A DNA stretch of 62,038 nt, taken from contig JAPORU010000038.1 in NCBI GenBank assembly GCA_026710045.1, positions 1-62,038 on the forward strand, read 5' to 3'. Of the stretch, positions 27,172 through 36,121 are shown piece by piece. Under the pieces are notes generated by a model. It was not told the DNA's origin. It did not search any database and worked only from the letters and a program-made list of their open reading frames with translations. How positions within the stretch are numbered: position 1 is the stretch's first letter; the number at the start of each line of letters is the position of its first letter. Position numbers and translations under genes: made by a program. Source of the stretch: Aestuariivita sp. Its GTDB lineage: Bacteria; Pseudomonadota; Alphaproteobacteria; Rhodobacterales; Rhodobacteraceae.

Positions 27172-27768
27172 TTGTCGAGTACAGTTTTGTCAGATGAAAT
27201 ACGAAGGTGTCGGTTGTGCAGCGAACGTTTCGCACAAACGGTGACTGCGCATGAACCACGCCCGGTGGTGTGGTTTCAAACCCAAGCTCGCATCCTTATC
27301 GCTGGTCAGGCTCCGGGTGTACGGGTGCATCAATCTCAAAAGCCGTTCTCAGATCCTTCAGGGATCAGATTGCGATGTTGGCTCGGTATGGATGAATTGG
27401 AGTTTTATGACCGTGCGCGCGTTGCAATTGTTCCGATGGCTTTTTGCTTTCCTGGAACTGACGGGGGTGGAGCCGACCTTGCGCCACCTCCGATATGCGC
27501 GCGTACGTGGCACACGCGAGTCATGAATGTCTTGGATAATGTGTCGCTTAAGATCCTGATTGGAGGTTACGCACACCGTTGGCACTTGGCGTGTCGTTCA
27601 AGGGTGACGGATACCGTTGCGAATTGGCAAAGTTATGCACCGAGTATTGTCCCTTTGCCGCATCCGTCATGGCGCAATAATGCTTGGCTGAAAGCCAATC
27701 CATGGTTTGAAGAAGAGTTGATACCTGTTTTGCGTTGTCGGGTCCGGGAGGTCATGAGCCAAGAATAA
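27172..27768 (+). CDS. Uracil-DNA glycosylase family protein
   Basis: A 198-residue protein of the uracil-DNA glycosylase superfamily. Motif 1 is AGQAPGVRVHQ, followed by FSDPSGIRLRCWLG; motif 2 is PLPHPSWRNNAWLKANPW near the C-terminus, where PHPS corresponds to the HPS/HPSP motif of families 4-6. The paired CRLC near residue 15 could bind a metal but does not complete a four-cysteine iron-sulfur set by itself. Such proteins are common in alphaproteobacteria and are usually annotated only as UDG-family. The catalytic class cannot be set from sequence alone. It stands alone, divergent from nhaA. Confidence 0.8.
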   Translation: MSSTVLSDEIRRCRLCSERFAQTVTAHEPRPVVWFQTQARILIAGQAPGVRVHQSQKPFSDPSGIRLRCWLGMDELEFYDRARVAIVPMAFCFPGTDGGGADLAPPPICARTWHTRVMNVLDNVSLKILIGGYAHRWHLACRSRVTDTVANWQSYAPSIVPLPHPSWRNNAWLKANPWFEEELIPVLRCRVREVMSQE

Positions 27769-27873
27769 GGATGTTACTCGGGAGTGATTTGGCTTCGGAT
27801 GGGAAAGGGACGGATTTGTGCCCGATTCCCGGTCGATGTATGTTCTGAATACTCAAATGGAAGATAAGGCGTC

Positions 27874-28041
27874 TTACTGACCGCCGTTGGGGCCCGGGCG
27901 TGGCAAAAAATAGATCGGATTGTCTTTTGGAACGGTTGAAACCGATCTTTCCAGAGGTACGATTGGTTCATTGGCTGGATTGTGATACATCGCGTGTAAT
28001 AATCTTTGGACAACACCCTTTGCGCGGCGCAATCTGTCCAT
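27874..28041 (-). CDS. Possible small protein of 55 residues
   Basis: A minus-strand frame starting MDRLRRAKGVVQRLL, followed by NPIYFLPRPG and ending GPNGGQ. The composition (basic amphipathic start, Pro/Gly-rich end) looks protein-like and no overlapping gene competes. There is no good Shine-Dalgarno sequence before the ATG, which lowers confidence. No family recognised. Confidence 0.3.
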   Translation of the reverse strand: MDRLRRAKGVVQRLLHAMYHNPANEPIVPLERSVSTVPKDNPIYFLPRPGPNGGQ

Positions 28042-28367
28042 AATTGAAATGCGCTGGGTAAAAAGGACATGGATCGTGTGTGGGACCCGATGCCGTCGAG
28101 TTTGGGTTAAATTGATGTCCCATTACGTTCTGATAGGTTAAATCGACCTCTTCAAATAGTCGATTATGAACGTGGATGTGTGGCGTTTACAAAGTGACGA
28201 TTGTTGTCGTGAAACACGGGAGAAAGCCGCGTACTGCTTTTTCCTGTAACGGGTCGGAGTTATCTGTTACGCGTATATATGCAAGCTGTTGGCCATTCGA
28301 TCCGCTTTATGCACGGTAGCCACATGCGAATTTTCGAGACTTGTGCTGCATTCAGAGCGATTACGAT

Positions 28368-28400
28368 TGAAATGCCCGTGAAATGCCCATGAAATGTCCG
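28368..28400. repeat. Three tandem 11-bp units
   Basis: Three head-to-tail copies of TGAAATGCCCG, with the last base changed in copy 2 and one internal C-to-T change in copy 3. The 11-base period is one helical turn, so the units would face the same side of the DNA, as protein-binding iterons do. It may be an operator or simple slippage. Confidence 0.6.
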
Positions 28401-28465
28401 GAGAGTGACAGCAGTCTGACGTTTTGTCTAAAGCTTGGGTTTTGATGGCGCTTATATTGAATAGT

Positions 28466-28497
28466 TGATACATTATGTTGTGTATCAGATAATGTAT
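28466..28497. promoter_or_regulatory. Overlapping inverted repeats, possible operator
   Basis: ATACATTAT (28468-28476) pairs with ATAATGTAT (28489-28497). Overlapping it, TGATAC (28466-28471) pairs with GTATCA (28482-28487). The two foldings are mutually exclusive. The site lies 160 bases before the aldehyde dehydrogenase start, suggesting a regulator site. Confidence 0.4.
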
Positions 28498-28654
28498 AGC
28501 GTCATATTTTGATTGATCGACATGTTTTCTATGACGCTGTATTTGATGTGCTTTGATACTCTTCTGTGGATGTGAAACGCTCTTGCCAAGTCAAGGGTGG
28601 TATGACAGAGCACAGTTTTTAACAATGGAATGATGTGGGTTAAGGGAGTGAGAT

Positions 28655-30088
28655 ATGTTCGAGAAACGCCAGTTTTACATTAATGGGGAATGGGTTGACC
28701 CGGTTCACGGGAATGATTTCGAGGTTGTTGATCCTTCTACCGAAAAATCCGTTGCGGTTATCTCTTTGGGTGGTGAGCAGGACGTAAATGCCGCGGTGGA
28801 TGCTGCAAGAGATGCCTTTGCAGACTGGATGATGGCATCGCCGGATGAACGGATTCAGTATGTACAAGAACTTATCACTATATATGAATCGCGGTTAGAG
28901 GAAATCGCCAGTGTTACCTCATTGGAAATGGGTGCCCCAATTGACATGGCCCGCACTCAGCAGGTTCCCGCTGGTGCGTGGCACCTCAAGAATTTCTTGC
29001 GTGCCGCAAAGGCATTCGCGTTTGATCGACCGCTTGATGATCATGCACCACACGATCGAATAATCTATGAACCGGTCGGCGTGGCCGCTTTAATCACACC
29101 TTGGAACTGGCCACTCAATCAGATTGCTTTGAAAGTCGGCGCTGCCGCGATAGCCGGTTGCACAATGGTCCTTAAGCCATCGGAACAAAGCCCTCTTAAT
29201 GCACTTTTATTTGCCGAGTGCGTTGATCAAGCCGGTTTTCCGCCCGGCGTATTCAACCTTGTCAATGGTGATGGGGCGGGTGTTGGAACCCAGTTATCGG
29301 GTCATCGATACGTCGATATGGTGAGCTTTACGGGATCGACTCGCGCCGGAACTGCGATTTCGAAGAATGCAGCGGACACACTGAAGAGAGTCCATCTGGA
29401 ACTGGGCGGGAAGGGTGCAAATATTATTTTTGCGGATGCCGATGACAAGGCTGTGAAGCGTGGTGTCTTGCATATGATGAACAACTCCGGTCAAAGTTGC
29501 AATGCACCTTCGCGTATGATGGTTGAGGCCAGCCTGTACGATACGGCGGTCGAAATTGCGAAGGATGTCGCTGAGAATGTTCAAGTGGGAATGTCAAGCG
29601 AAGGCGGGCGTCATATCGGACCTGTCGTGAATGACGTTCAGTGGAAGAAAATTCAAGCGTTGATCGAAACCGGTCTTTCCGAGGGTGCCCGCCTTGTTGC
29701 CGGGGGACTTGGGCGCCCTGACGGCAAGGATACCGGATATTTCGTCCGCCCGACTATCTTTGCCGACGTGACAAATGACATGACAATCGCAAGAGAAGAG
29801 ATTTTCGGACCAGTCTTGACGATTATGAAGTTTGACACGGAAGCGGAAGCGATCGCGATGGCGAACGATACAGACTACGGTTTGACAAATTACGTTCAGA
29901 CGCAAGATGGTGAACGTGCCAATCGTATGGCCAGAGCCCTTAGGTCCGGGATGGTTGAGATGAACGGGACGTCGCGTTCTGCGGGATCGCCTTTTGGAGG
30001 GATGAAGCAATCGGGCAATGGACGTGAAGGTGGGGTATGGGGAATAGAGGATTTCCTTGAGGTAAAGGCTGTTTCAGGCTGGAGTTGA
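28655..30088 (+). CDS. NAD(P)+-dependent aldehyde dehydrogenase
   Basis: A 477-residue aldehyde dehydrogenase superfamily enzyme oxidising an aldehyde to the acid. ITPWNWPLNQIALKVG and VLKPSEQSPLNA form the cofactor site, FTGSTRAGTAI the Rossmann turn, ELGGKGANII contains the general-base glutamate, and NNSGQSCNAPSRM contains the nucleophilic cysteine. FGPVLTIM and SPFGGMKQSGNGREGG complete the family pattern. The substrate cannot be told. It is preceded by GGGAGTGAG and lies alone, so it is probably under its own control through the repeats upstream. Confidence 0.88.
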   Translation: MFEKRQFYINGEWVDPVHGNDFEVVDPSTEKSVAVISLGGEQDVNAAVDAARDAFADWMMASPDERIQYVQELITIYESRLEEIASVTSLEMGAPIDMARTQQVPAGAWHLKNFLRAAKAFAFDRPLDDHAPHDRIIYEPVGVAALITPWNWPLNQIALKVGAAAIAGCTMVLKPSEQSPLNALLFAECVDQAGFPPGVFNLVNGDGAGVGTQLSGHRYVDMVSFTGSTRAGTAISKNAADTLKRVHLELGGKGANIIFADADDKAVKRGVLHMMNNSGQSCNAPSRMMVEASLYDTAVEIAKDVAENVQVGMSSEGGRHIGPVVNDVQWKKIQALIETGLSEGARLVAGGLGRPDGKDTGYFVRPTIFADVTNDMTIAREEIFGPVLTIMKFDTEAEAIAMANDTDYGLTNYVQTQDGERANRMARALRSGMVEMNGTSRSAGSPFGGMKQSGNGREGGVWGIEDFLEVKAVSGWS

Positions 30089-30200
30089 TCAACGATCTGC
30101 GGACCGAAACCCCTCAGAATTGTTGATGTTCACTGTTACGACGCGGTACGGTGCGTAGGTCTTGTCGGATGATTGTCGTGTCGAGAGACGAGCCGTGACC

Positions 30201-31034
30201 TTAATTTCGTGCCAAGAATGCAAGTCGTTCGAACAAGTGAACATCTTGCTCATTTTTTAGGAGGGCTCCATAGAGTTTTGGTAAGGCGTTTACATTATTC
30301 CGTCTTAGGTCGGCGGGGGTGAGATCCTCAGCCAGGAGCAGTTTCAACCAGTCGAGTAGCTCGGACGTTGAGGGCTTTTTCTTCAAGCCGGTGGTTTCAC
30401 GAATCTCCGAGAATTGCGTCAGAGCCGTTGTGAGTAAGGCGTCTTTAATGCCTGGATGGTGAACTTCGACAATCCGTCGTAGTGTGGATTCGTCCGGAAA
30501 CCGGATGTAGTGAAAAAAACAGCGGCGTAGGAAGGCGTCAGGGAGCTCTTTCTCATTATTGGAGGTAATAATCACGATGGGTCGCTTGTGGGATTGAATG
30601 GTTTCACCTGTCTCATAGACATAGAATTCCATACGATCGAGCTCTTGCAGCAAGTCATTTGGGAACTCGATATCGGCCTTATCAATTTCGTCGATCAGCA
30701 AAACGGCCTTCTCTGTGCTCTCGAAAGCTTCCCACAACTTACCTTTTCGAATGTAATTTCTCACGTTATGCACGCGTTTGTCTCCGAGTTGGCTGTCGCG
30801 TAACCGAGAAACGGCATCATATTCGTAAAGTCCTTGTTGAGCTCGTGTTGTCGATTTAACATTCCATTCGATCAGTTCGAGGTCGAGTGATGTTGCGATT
30901 TGTCGTGCGAGCTCTGTTTTGCCGGTTCCAGGCTCACCTTTGACCAGAAGAGGCCGTTCAAGAGTCACCGCTGCATTGACAGCGATGGTTAAGTCTTTGG
31001 TTGCGATATAGTCGGTCGTCCCTTCAAATTTCAT
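30201..31034 (-). CDS. MoxR-type AAA+ ATPase
   Basis: A 277-residue AAA+ ATPase of the MoxR group. Walker A is GEPGTGKT (33-40), Walker B is AVLLIDEIDKAD, and sensor 1 is IITSNNEKELPDAFLRRCFF. MoxR ATPases act as chaperones for metalloenzyme or complex maturation, usually with a VWA-domain partner; in this version the start MKFEGTTDYIA matches the alphaproteobacterial form normally paired with a CoxE-like VWA gene. No such partner follows here. I chose ATG 31034, preceded by AGGGAGAA; the open frame extends to 31133 without support. Confidence 0.85.
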   Translation of the reverse strand: MKFEGTTDYIATKDLTIAVNAAVTLERPLLVKGEPGTGKTELARQIATSLDLELIEWNVKSTTRAQQGLYEYDAVSRLRDSQLGDKRVHNVRNYIRKGKLWEAFESTEKAVLLIDEIDKADIEFPNDLLQELDRMEFYVYETGETIQSHKRPIVIITSNNEKELPDAFLRRCFFHYIRFPDESTLRRIVEVHHPGIKDALLTTALTQFSEIRETTGLKKKPSTSELLDWLKLLLAEDLTPADLRRNNVNALPKLYGALLKNEQDVHLFERLAFLARN

Positions 31035-31205
31035 ATGACGATTCTCCCTGCAAATGCGCTCTTGTGCATTTATTGTATTTTCCGCGTATTGTGTAGTGAC
31101 AATTGTTCGATCATCGGCTAATGGGACCCGCACTTAGACACCTTCTGACGCCACACCCGCGTGAGTAGCTTGTTCAAGCGCGGTCGTAATGCCAATAGGA
31201 GCGAG

Positions 31206-31628
31206 ATGAAACAGGAAATGTCTCTTCCAAACGATTATCGGCCGGTTGAGTCCGAACCGTTCATGAATGATCGCCAGCTTGAGTATTTTCGACGTAAATT
31301 GCTTGTCTGGAAGGAAGAGTTGCTGTCGGACTGTCGAGGCAAAACTGAGGGGTTGCAAGATGGTACCCGTAATGCTCCTGATGAGGCGGACCGTGCGAGT
31401 GAGGAGACCGATCGAACGTTGGAGCTTCGAACACGTGATCGGCAGCGTAAATTGGTCGCGAAAATTGATTCAGCCTTACAACGCATTGATAATGGTGATT
31501 ACGGATATTGTTCCGTTACGGGGGACCCAATTTCCCTGAAGCGTCTTGATGCGCGACCGATCGCGACGATGAGTCTTGCGGCTCAGGAGCAACATGAGCG
31601 GAGCGAGAAAGTGCATCGTGATCCTTGA
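31206..31628 (+). CDS. dksA: DksA-type RNA polymerase-binding transcription factor
   Basis: A protein of about 140 residues. SLPNDYRPVESEPFMNDRQLEYFRRKL is the alphaproteobacterial DksA N-terminus. The coiled coil carries DEADRASEETDRTLELRTRDR, whose tip acidic residues reach into the RNA polymerase secondary channel. The C-terminal globule YGYCSVTGDPISLKRLDARP has only one of the four zinc-binding cysteines of E. coli DksA, a known variation in this class. It works with ppGpp to adjust rRNA and amino-acid promoters. ATG 31206 follows GGAGCGAG; an upstream ATG 31161 is less likely. Confidence 0.9.
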   Translation: MKQEMSLPNDYRPVESEPFMNDRQLEYFRRKLLVWKEELLSDCRGKTEGLQDGTRNAPDEADRASEETDRTLELRTRDRQRKLVAKIDSALQRIDNGDYGYCSVTGDPISLKRLDARPIATMSLAAQEQHERSEKVHRDP

Positions 31629-31724
31629 CGGCCGCCTGTAAGTCGTATGTGTCCTTGATTGACTGCGTTAGTAATGGTGATCGGAGGTGCACCACGATAT
31701 CCGGTTTGAGTAGACAGGCACGGT

Positions 31725-32855
31725 ATGTCTCTCGCAGGACTTGAGGTAAAAGTCGTTGGAGGAGGTATTGGGGGCCTGTCCGTTGCAACGGTTTTAGCAC
31801 AACGTGGCGCAAATGTTGTCCTGTACGAACAAGCCAAAAGCGTACACGCCGTTGGTGCAGGTGTTCAGATCAGTGCGAATGGTCAGATGGTGCTGCACGC
31901 GCTGTCCGTTGCGGATGGCTTGTCACGCTATGTATCGGGTGGCACTGACGTTTTTGTGGGTTCAACGGGCCGTTTCCTCGCGCGTGTGCCTTCACCGAAG
32001 GCCGGGGCGACTTGGTACGTGCATCGCGCCGATTTGCTGACGGTTCTCTATGAGGCCGCGTTAGCTGCGGGTGTTCAGTTCATTTTTGGTAAACATCTAT
32101 CTCCTTCATTGAGCGACTGTGAGCATGATTCAGATTTGATTGTCGCAGCAGATGGATGTGAGAGTACATGGAGATGCTGGGTCGATGGGCCGGTTTCGTC
32201 TAGTTTTTCGGGTCAGGTGGCATGGCGCGCCTTGATAACTCTGGATGAACCGTTGATGTTGCGACGATCTTCGTTGCTGGCGTTAGGACGTGGCATGCAT
32301 GTGGTTGCTTATCCAATTGGTGAAGGATCAGTGATCAACGTTGTGGCGGTTGAAAGCCGCGATCGATGGATGCAGGACGTTTGGCGTCACCGAGGATGTC
32401 TTGAAGATTTCAGATCAATCTTTGGTGGATTTAACGGTGCGGCCGGAGATTGGCTCAAGAGAGTTGAAACAGTTCACGTTTGGGGGTTGCATGTGCGGCC
32501 GATGGCAAAGCGCTGGTACGTCAGGAATGTCGTACTTCTCGGCGATGCGGTACACCCGAGTTTACCATTTATTGCCCAAGGAGCTTGTTTGGCATTAGAA
32601 GATGGGTGGGTCTTGGTCGATGCGCTGGAGCGTTCAAGTAATGTGGATGAAGGCTTGGCGCTTTACGTTCAGGCACGTTATCAGCGTGTGTCCAAAGTTG
32701 TTGCTCTGGCGCGGCGCAATGCATTTTTATTTCACCTGCCGCGACCTTGGTCCTACGGCGTTCATTTGGCGATGCAGATTGGTGCGGACAAAGTGTCGCA
32801 AAGATTGGAGTGGGTCTATGTTTACGATGCGACCCGTATCCTATCGTCTCGCTGA
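31725..32855 (+). CDS. FAD-dependent monooxygenase (salicylate-hydroxylase-like)
   Basis: A 376-residue group A flavin monooxygenase. GGGIGGLSVATVL is the FAD-binding GxGxxG, WYVHRADLL lies in the substrate-domain region, and VVLLGDAVHPSLPFIAQGACLALEDG is the GD motif binding FAD phosphates. DLIVAADGCEST corresponds to the DG motif. The pattern fits the salicylate/3-hydroxybenzoate hydroxylase group, which hydroxylates aromatic rings using NAD(P)H and oxygen. No aromatic-degradation partner genes lie nearby, so the substrate is unknown; the upstream ribosome-binding site is weak. Confidence 0.85.
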   Translation: MSLAGLEVKVVGGGIGGLSVATVLAQRGANVVLYEQAKSVHAVGAGVQISANGQMVLHALSVADGLSRYVSGGTDVFVGSTGRFLARVPSPKAGATWYVHRADLLTVLYEAALAAGVQFIFGKHLSPSLSDCEHDSDLIVAADGCESTWRCWVDGPVSSSFSGQVAWRALITLDEPLMLRRSSLLALGRGMHVVAYPIGEGSVINVVAVESRDRWMQDVWRHRGCLEDFRSIFGGFNGAAGDWLKRVETVHVWGLHVRPMAKRWYVRNVVLLGDAVHPSLPFIAQGACLALEDGWVLVDALERSSNVDEGLALYVQARYQRVSKVVALARRNAFLFHLPRPWSYGVHLAMQIGADKVSQRLEWVYVYDATRILSSR

Positions 32856-33156
32856 GGCCTCGATTGTTGATTAAGTCTGCAATGTTGGGTGATCTATTGA
32901 TCGGAATTGACGACATGTTCTTTGAATTCCGACTGGGAGTGGTGATGAGGAATGAGTGGTTCGAAGCTTTTATGTGGCCGGTTACTCTTTCACAATGGAC
33001 GAAATAATCCCCGCATGATAGGATAAAGAGAGTTATAGTACGACAATCTGGACTGAGAGTCTGTCCGGCACTGTCCCGGCCCGTATTCGGGACAGGTTGG
33101 ATTGTAAACAGGTATTGCCCCCGTATCTTGACATAGCGCGGCCACTTGATTTCAGC
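32856..33156. other. Convergent spacer before the catabolic cluster
   Basis: Gene-free stretch of 301 bases between convergent genes, marking the left edge of the catabolic cluster. It contains the 8-bp hairpin at 33071-33095 and nothing else that I recognise. Confidence 0.5.
33071..33095. terminator. Perfect 8-bp hairpin, probable bidirectional terminator
   Basis: CTGTCCCG and CGGGACAG pair perfectly around a 9-base loop, between the convergent monooxygenase and dctM genes. It is GC-rich, which favours a terminator, but neither side has a clear T-tract. Confidence 0.5.
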
Positions 33157-34470
33157 TCATCGACCCAAACTGGGTAACCAAAGTGCAATCGGTGGAAAAA
33201 TTATGAGAAGAGCAACCAGAAGCAGTGAACACATAATGAAGGGAATTGCAGCGACGTAAATGTCGCGCATCGTCGTATCTGATGGCGCGACGCCCTTCAT
33301 GACGAACAGGAGAAGCCCGAAGGGCGGTGTTGTGAAACTAATCTCCAGTGCAAGAAGCATGATTAATCCGAACCAAATCGGGTCGAACCCTAAGCTGAGC
33401 GCCAACGGGAAGAAGATGGGAACCGTGAGCAGCATCATCGAGATTTGTTCCATGAACATACCTAGAATCAGCAGCACGCAAAACATCACGATCAGCATGT
33501 AGATCGGGTCGAGATCAAAGCTCGTTGCCCAATGGATTAATCCTCGTGATGCGCCAGAGAAGGCGAGTAGCTGACTGAATGTTGCGGAACCAAAGACGAT
33601 CAGATAGGCCATCAGTGTCACCCGAAGTGCGCCTTTGATCGACGCCTGAATGGCTTGCCATGTGAGGCAGCGGTAAAGGATAGCAAGAAGGAGAACGCCG
33701 AGCGCACCAAATGCCGCTGCTTCGGACGGCGTGATTATACCGTTGATCATCATGGCAACGATCATAACCATCAATCCGATCATGGGGATTACATCACGAA
33801 ACAGCAACCGGATCTTTTCTGCCAAAGAGTGTTTTTTGATTTCGTAGGGAGGCGCAGAGGATGGGTCGAACCGCGTCTGCAAGAAGATCGTTCCGATATA
33901 GAAAGCAGCCAGGACTAGTCCGGGAATAACACCAGCGATGAGCAGAGCGCCCACATCGATCTGTGCCAAGGTGGCCAATAGGACGGCAAGCGCCGATGGA
34001 GGAATGATGATGGCCAATCCACCGGTACCAAGGATTGGCCCAATCGACATGTGTTTCTTGTATCCTCGTCGGGTCATTTCAGGAACCATCAGCGACCCAA
34101 GCAGTGCCGTGGAGCCCATGGATGATCCTGACAAGGTCGAGAATCCCGTGCCACCGAGTACGGTTACATAGCTCAAGCGACCTGGAAGACGTCCCAATAG
34201 TCGATCGATGGCGGAAAACATGCGTCCACCGAGGCCAGTGTGAAAGAAAATCTCTCCCATAAGCAGAAAGAGTGGAATGGGAACCAGTGCGAACTTTGTG
34301 AGCGAGCCCCAGCCATTGTTCATAAGGGCGACAACACCGTTCTCGCCGCCCATGAAAATCCAAGCACCCAAAATATTGGCCGCAAGGAACGCAAGCGCCA
34401 CCGGCATACCGAGCGCCATCAGAAACATGATACTGCCGATCAGCAGGGTGAGCGCCTCGAACCACGCCAC
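33157..34470 (-). CDS. dctM: TRAP transporter large permease
   Basis: A 437-residue membrane protein of the DctM family with about twelve to thirteen spans. GVPLALAF-like (GMPVALAFLAANILG), GRLSYVTVLGGTGFSTLSGSSMGSTALLGSL and GLAIIIPPSALAVLLA are the conserved DctM loops. It drives Na+-coupled uptake of a ligand delivered by the DctP-type binding protein. The true start is GTG 34470, sharing a base with the dctQ stop (TAGTG), so the two permeases are coupled; the upstream frame inside dctQ is rejected. Last gene of the left-running cluster operon. Confidence 0.93.
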   Translation of the reverse strand: MAWFEALTLLIGSIMFLMALGMPVALAFLAANILGAWIFMGGENGVVALMNNGWGSLTKFALVPIPLFLLMGEIFFHTGLGGRMFSAIDRLLGRLPGRLSYVTVLGGTGFSTLSGSSMGSTALLGSLMVPEMTRRGYKKHMSIGPILGTGGLAIIIPPSALAVLLATLAQIDVGALLIAGVIPGLVLAAFYIGTIFLQTRFDPSSAPPYEIKKHSLAEKIRLLFRDVIPMIGLMVMIVAMMINGIITPSEAAAFGALGVLLLAILYRCLTWQAIQASIKGALRVTLMAYLIVFGSATFSQLLAFSGASRGLIHWATSFDLDPIYMLIVMFCVLLILGMFMEQISMMLLTVPIFFPLALSLGFDPIWFGLIMLLALEISFTTPPFGLLLFVMKGVAPSDTTMRDIYVAAIPFIMCSLLLVALLIIFPPIALWLPSLGR

Positions 34471-35009
34471 TATTCGTGGATTCCTGCTTCGCCGGAGTGC
34501 ATGAGCGTGCGCCCGAAGACGAAACGGGCAAACTCGATGGCCATGCAGCTGAAGGCGATGGGAAACGTGATCGTTAACAGCCATCGCGGATAGAAGTAGG
34601 CGCGGACATCATAGTCGTTGCGTTCGACGTTGGTGAGAAACAGATCGAGTCCGTACCAGGCCAGGATCAATGAGACGGCGACGCAGGCCACTGCAATAGT
34701 ACGGCTTACGATACGGCGCAGACCGGGGGTCAGCGCCGCAGTAACCAGTTCAATGTGCACATGACCGCGTTCCCGCACCAACCAGGGTGCACCCAGCATC
34801 GTCATGTAAAGAATTCCGTATTCAGCAGAGGTAAAGAGCCACGCCCAGGGCTGGATGCCGATGTTCCGCATGATGACCGAGAGCACGACCGAGATCATAA
34901 GCCAAACGAGTGTTGCCGCTGCGACCAGGGCCATAGAGACCAGGATGGCATCATAGAACCGGATGAATGGGCGCATCACAATCTTTGAGCAAAGGGTGGC
35001 CCAGAGCAT
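34470..35009 (-). CDS. dctQ: TRAP transporter small permease
   Basis: A 179-residue four-span membrane protein of the DctQ family. The stretch RNIGIQPWAWLFTSAEYGILYMTMLGAPWLVRERGHVHIE contains the usual EY...GAPW..R..GHV pattern of small TRAP permeases. It forms the membrane complex with DctM. ATG 35009 is used, though an internal ATG 12 codons later (MRPFIRFYDA) would also give a normal N-terminus. It sits 30 bases after dctP. Confidence 0.9.
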   Translation of the reverse strand: MLWATLCSKIVMRPFIRFYDAILVSMALVAAATLVWLMISVVLSVIMRNIGIQPWAWLFTSAEYGILYMTMLGAPWLVRERGHVHIELVTAALTPGLRRIVSRTIAVACVAVSLILAWYGLDLFLTNVERNDYDVRAYFYPRWLLTITFPIAFSCMAIEFARFVFGRTLMHSGEAGIHE

Positions 35010-35039
35010 AGATGCTCTAGGCCACTGTCTTTGGAGAGC

Positions 35040-36053
35040 TTATTCGTCGGCGGACGGGTCGTAAAACAACTCAATCAGTCGATCGTAGTTTCCGGTCCCC
35101 ATCGGGTGCTCTGCCATAAGGTTCTGCATCCGCTCCCAGTTTTTCTCGCGTGCAGCAAGCAGATAAGCTGCTTTGGCATCTCCTTCGAGGGAGACGACGT
35201 TCATGCCCTGTTCTTCGAGAGCGGCAAAGTCTTCGTCGCGCTTTGCGCGGAGCGTGTTTACGCTATCAATTTCATGCTGGATCGCGACGTCCTGAAGGAT
35301 CTGCTTGGCCTCATCAGAGAGTTCGTTCCAGCGATTGAGGTTTACGATTACGCCAAGATCTGTCGAGAAAAAGCACGGTTCGATCCGGTAATTCAGGAAT
35401 TCATTCCATTTCAGGTCGATCAGACCAATTTGCGTCCAACCTGTTGCGTCTACGACTCCGCGCTGAAGCGCTGCGTAAACTTCACCGGTTGGCAAGTCGA
35501 TGACCTGAGCACCAAGATAGTTGGTGAAGAACGCGTTGTAGACCGCGTTGCCGCGAAGCTTCAGACCTTCGACTTCAAGGTTACCATCGGCGTCGAAGGT
35601 TGGTTCATCGCGGGTCCAAAGGTTGTAGCAGACACCGCTGTCGAACCAGCCAAGATACTTTAGACCCATCTTCTCCTGATGGATGTCGTCGATCAGCGCG
35701 ATCCCGCCGTTCTCACGCGTTTCGATCGCGGTCAGGTTCGAAGCGACAAGTGCGTCCTTTTCCGGTAGCGCTCCCCCGTAGAATGAACCCGGGGTGTAAA
35801 CCAGGTCGACAATGCCGTCACGTACCGCGTCAGGTTGTTGGAACATACCGATGGCTTCCGGGCCGCCGCGCACTTCTATCTGCACGACGCCTTTACCGAC
35901 CTCGTTTACTTTGTCAACGAAGGAAAGAAAGCTCTTCGTGTAGATCAACGTTTCCGGGAACGCGTGGACAGCTGTAACGGTTTCTTGTGCTTTCGCTACA
36001 GCGGCAATCATTAAAGAGCCGGCAATGACACCGGCCGTGAGTTGCATTTTCAT
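35040..36053 (-). CDS. dctP: TRAP transporter periplasmic binding protein
   Basis: A 337-residue exported solute receptor. The signal peptide occupies about residues 1-22, ending AVAKA. The body has YTKSFLSFVDKVNEVGKGVVQIEV, VDLVYTPGSFYGG and, in the ligand region, GLKLRGNAVYNAFFTNYLGAQVIDLPTGEVYAALQRGVVDATGW, which carries the arginine that normally salt-bridges a ligand carboxylate. The ligand is therefore probably an organic acid, matching the hydratase and lyase in the same cluster. A good AGGAGGT precedes the ATG. It follows leuD by 68 bases. Confidence 0.92.
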   Translation of the reverse strand: MKMQLTAGVIAGSLMIAAVAKAQETVTAVHAFPETLIYTKSFLSFVDKVNEVGKGVVQIEVRGGPEAIGMFQQPDAVRDGIVDLVYTPGSFYGGALPEKDALVASNLTAIETRENGGIALIDDIHQEKMGLKYLGWFDSGVCYNLWTRDEPTFDADGNLEVEGLKLRGNAVYNAFFTNYLGAQVIDLPTGEVYAALQRGVVDATGWTQIGLIDLKWNEFLNYRIEPCFFSTDLGVIVNLNRWNELSDEAKQILQDVAIQHEIDSVNTLRAKRDEDFAALEEQGMNVVSLEGDAKAAYLLAAREKNWERMQNLMAEHPMGTGNYDRLIELFYDPSADE

Positions 36054-36121
36054 GGGTAGTACCTCCTATCCCCTGTGCCAGTGCCCTGGCGTTCAATAAG
36101 GTGAGCTTGTGAAGCTCGTAA

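Larger units (their letters stand above)
28042..28654. other. Gene-free spacer upstream of aldehyde dehydrogenase
   Basis: About 610 bases without a recognisable gene. It contains a short tandem repeat (28368-28400) and overlapping inverted repeats (28466-28497), described separately. These make it a probable regulatory region for the aldehyde dehydrogenase gene downstream. Confidence 0.45.

Noticed and set aside
28368..28400. Tandem repeat considered as a CRISPR array
   Set aside because: Units are only 11 bases, directly adjacent without spacers, and no cas genes are present anywhere in the window.
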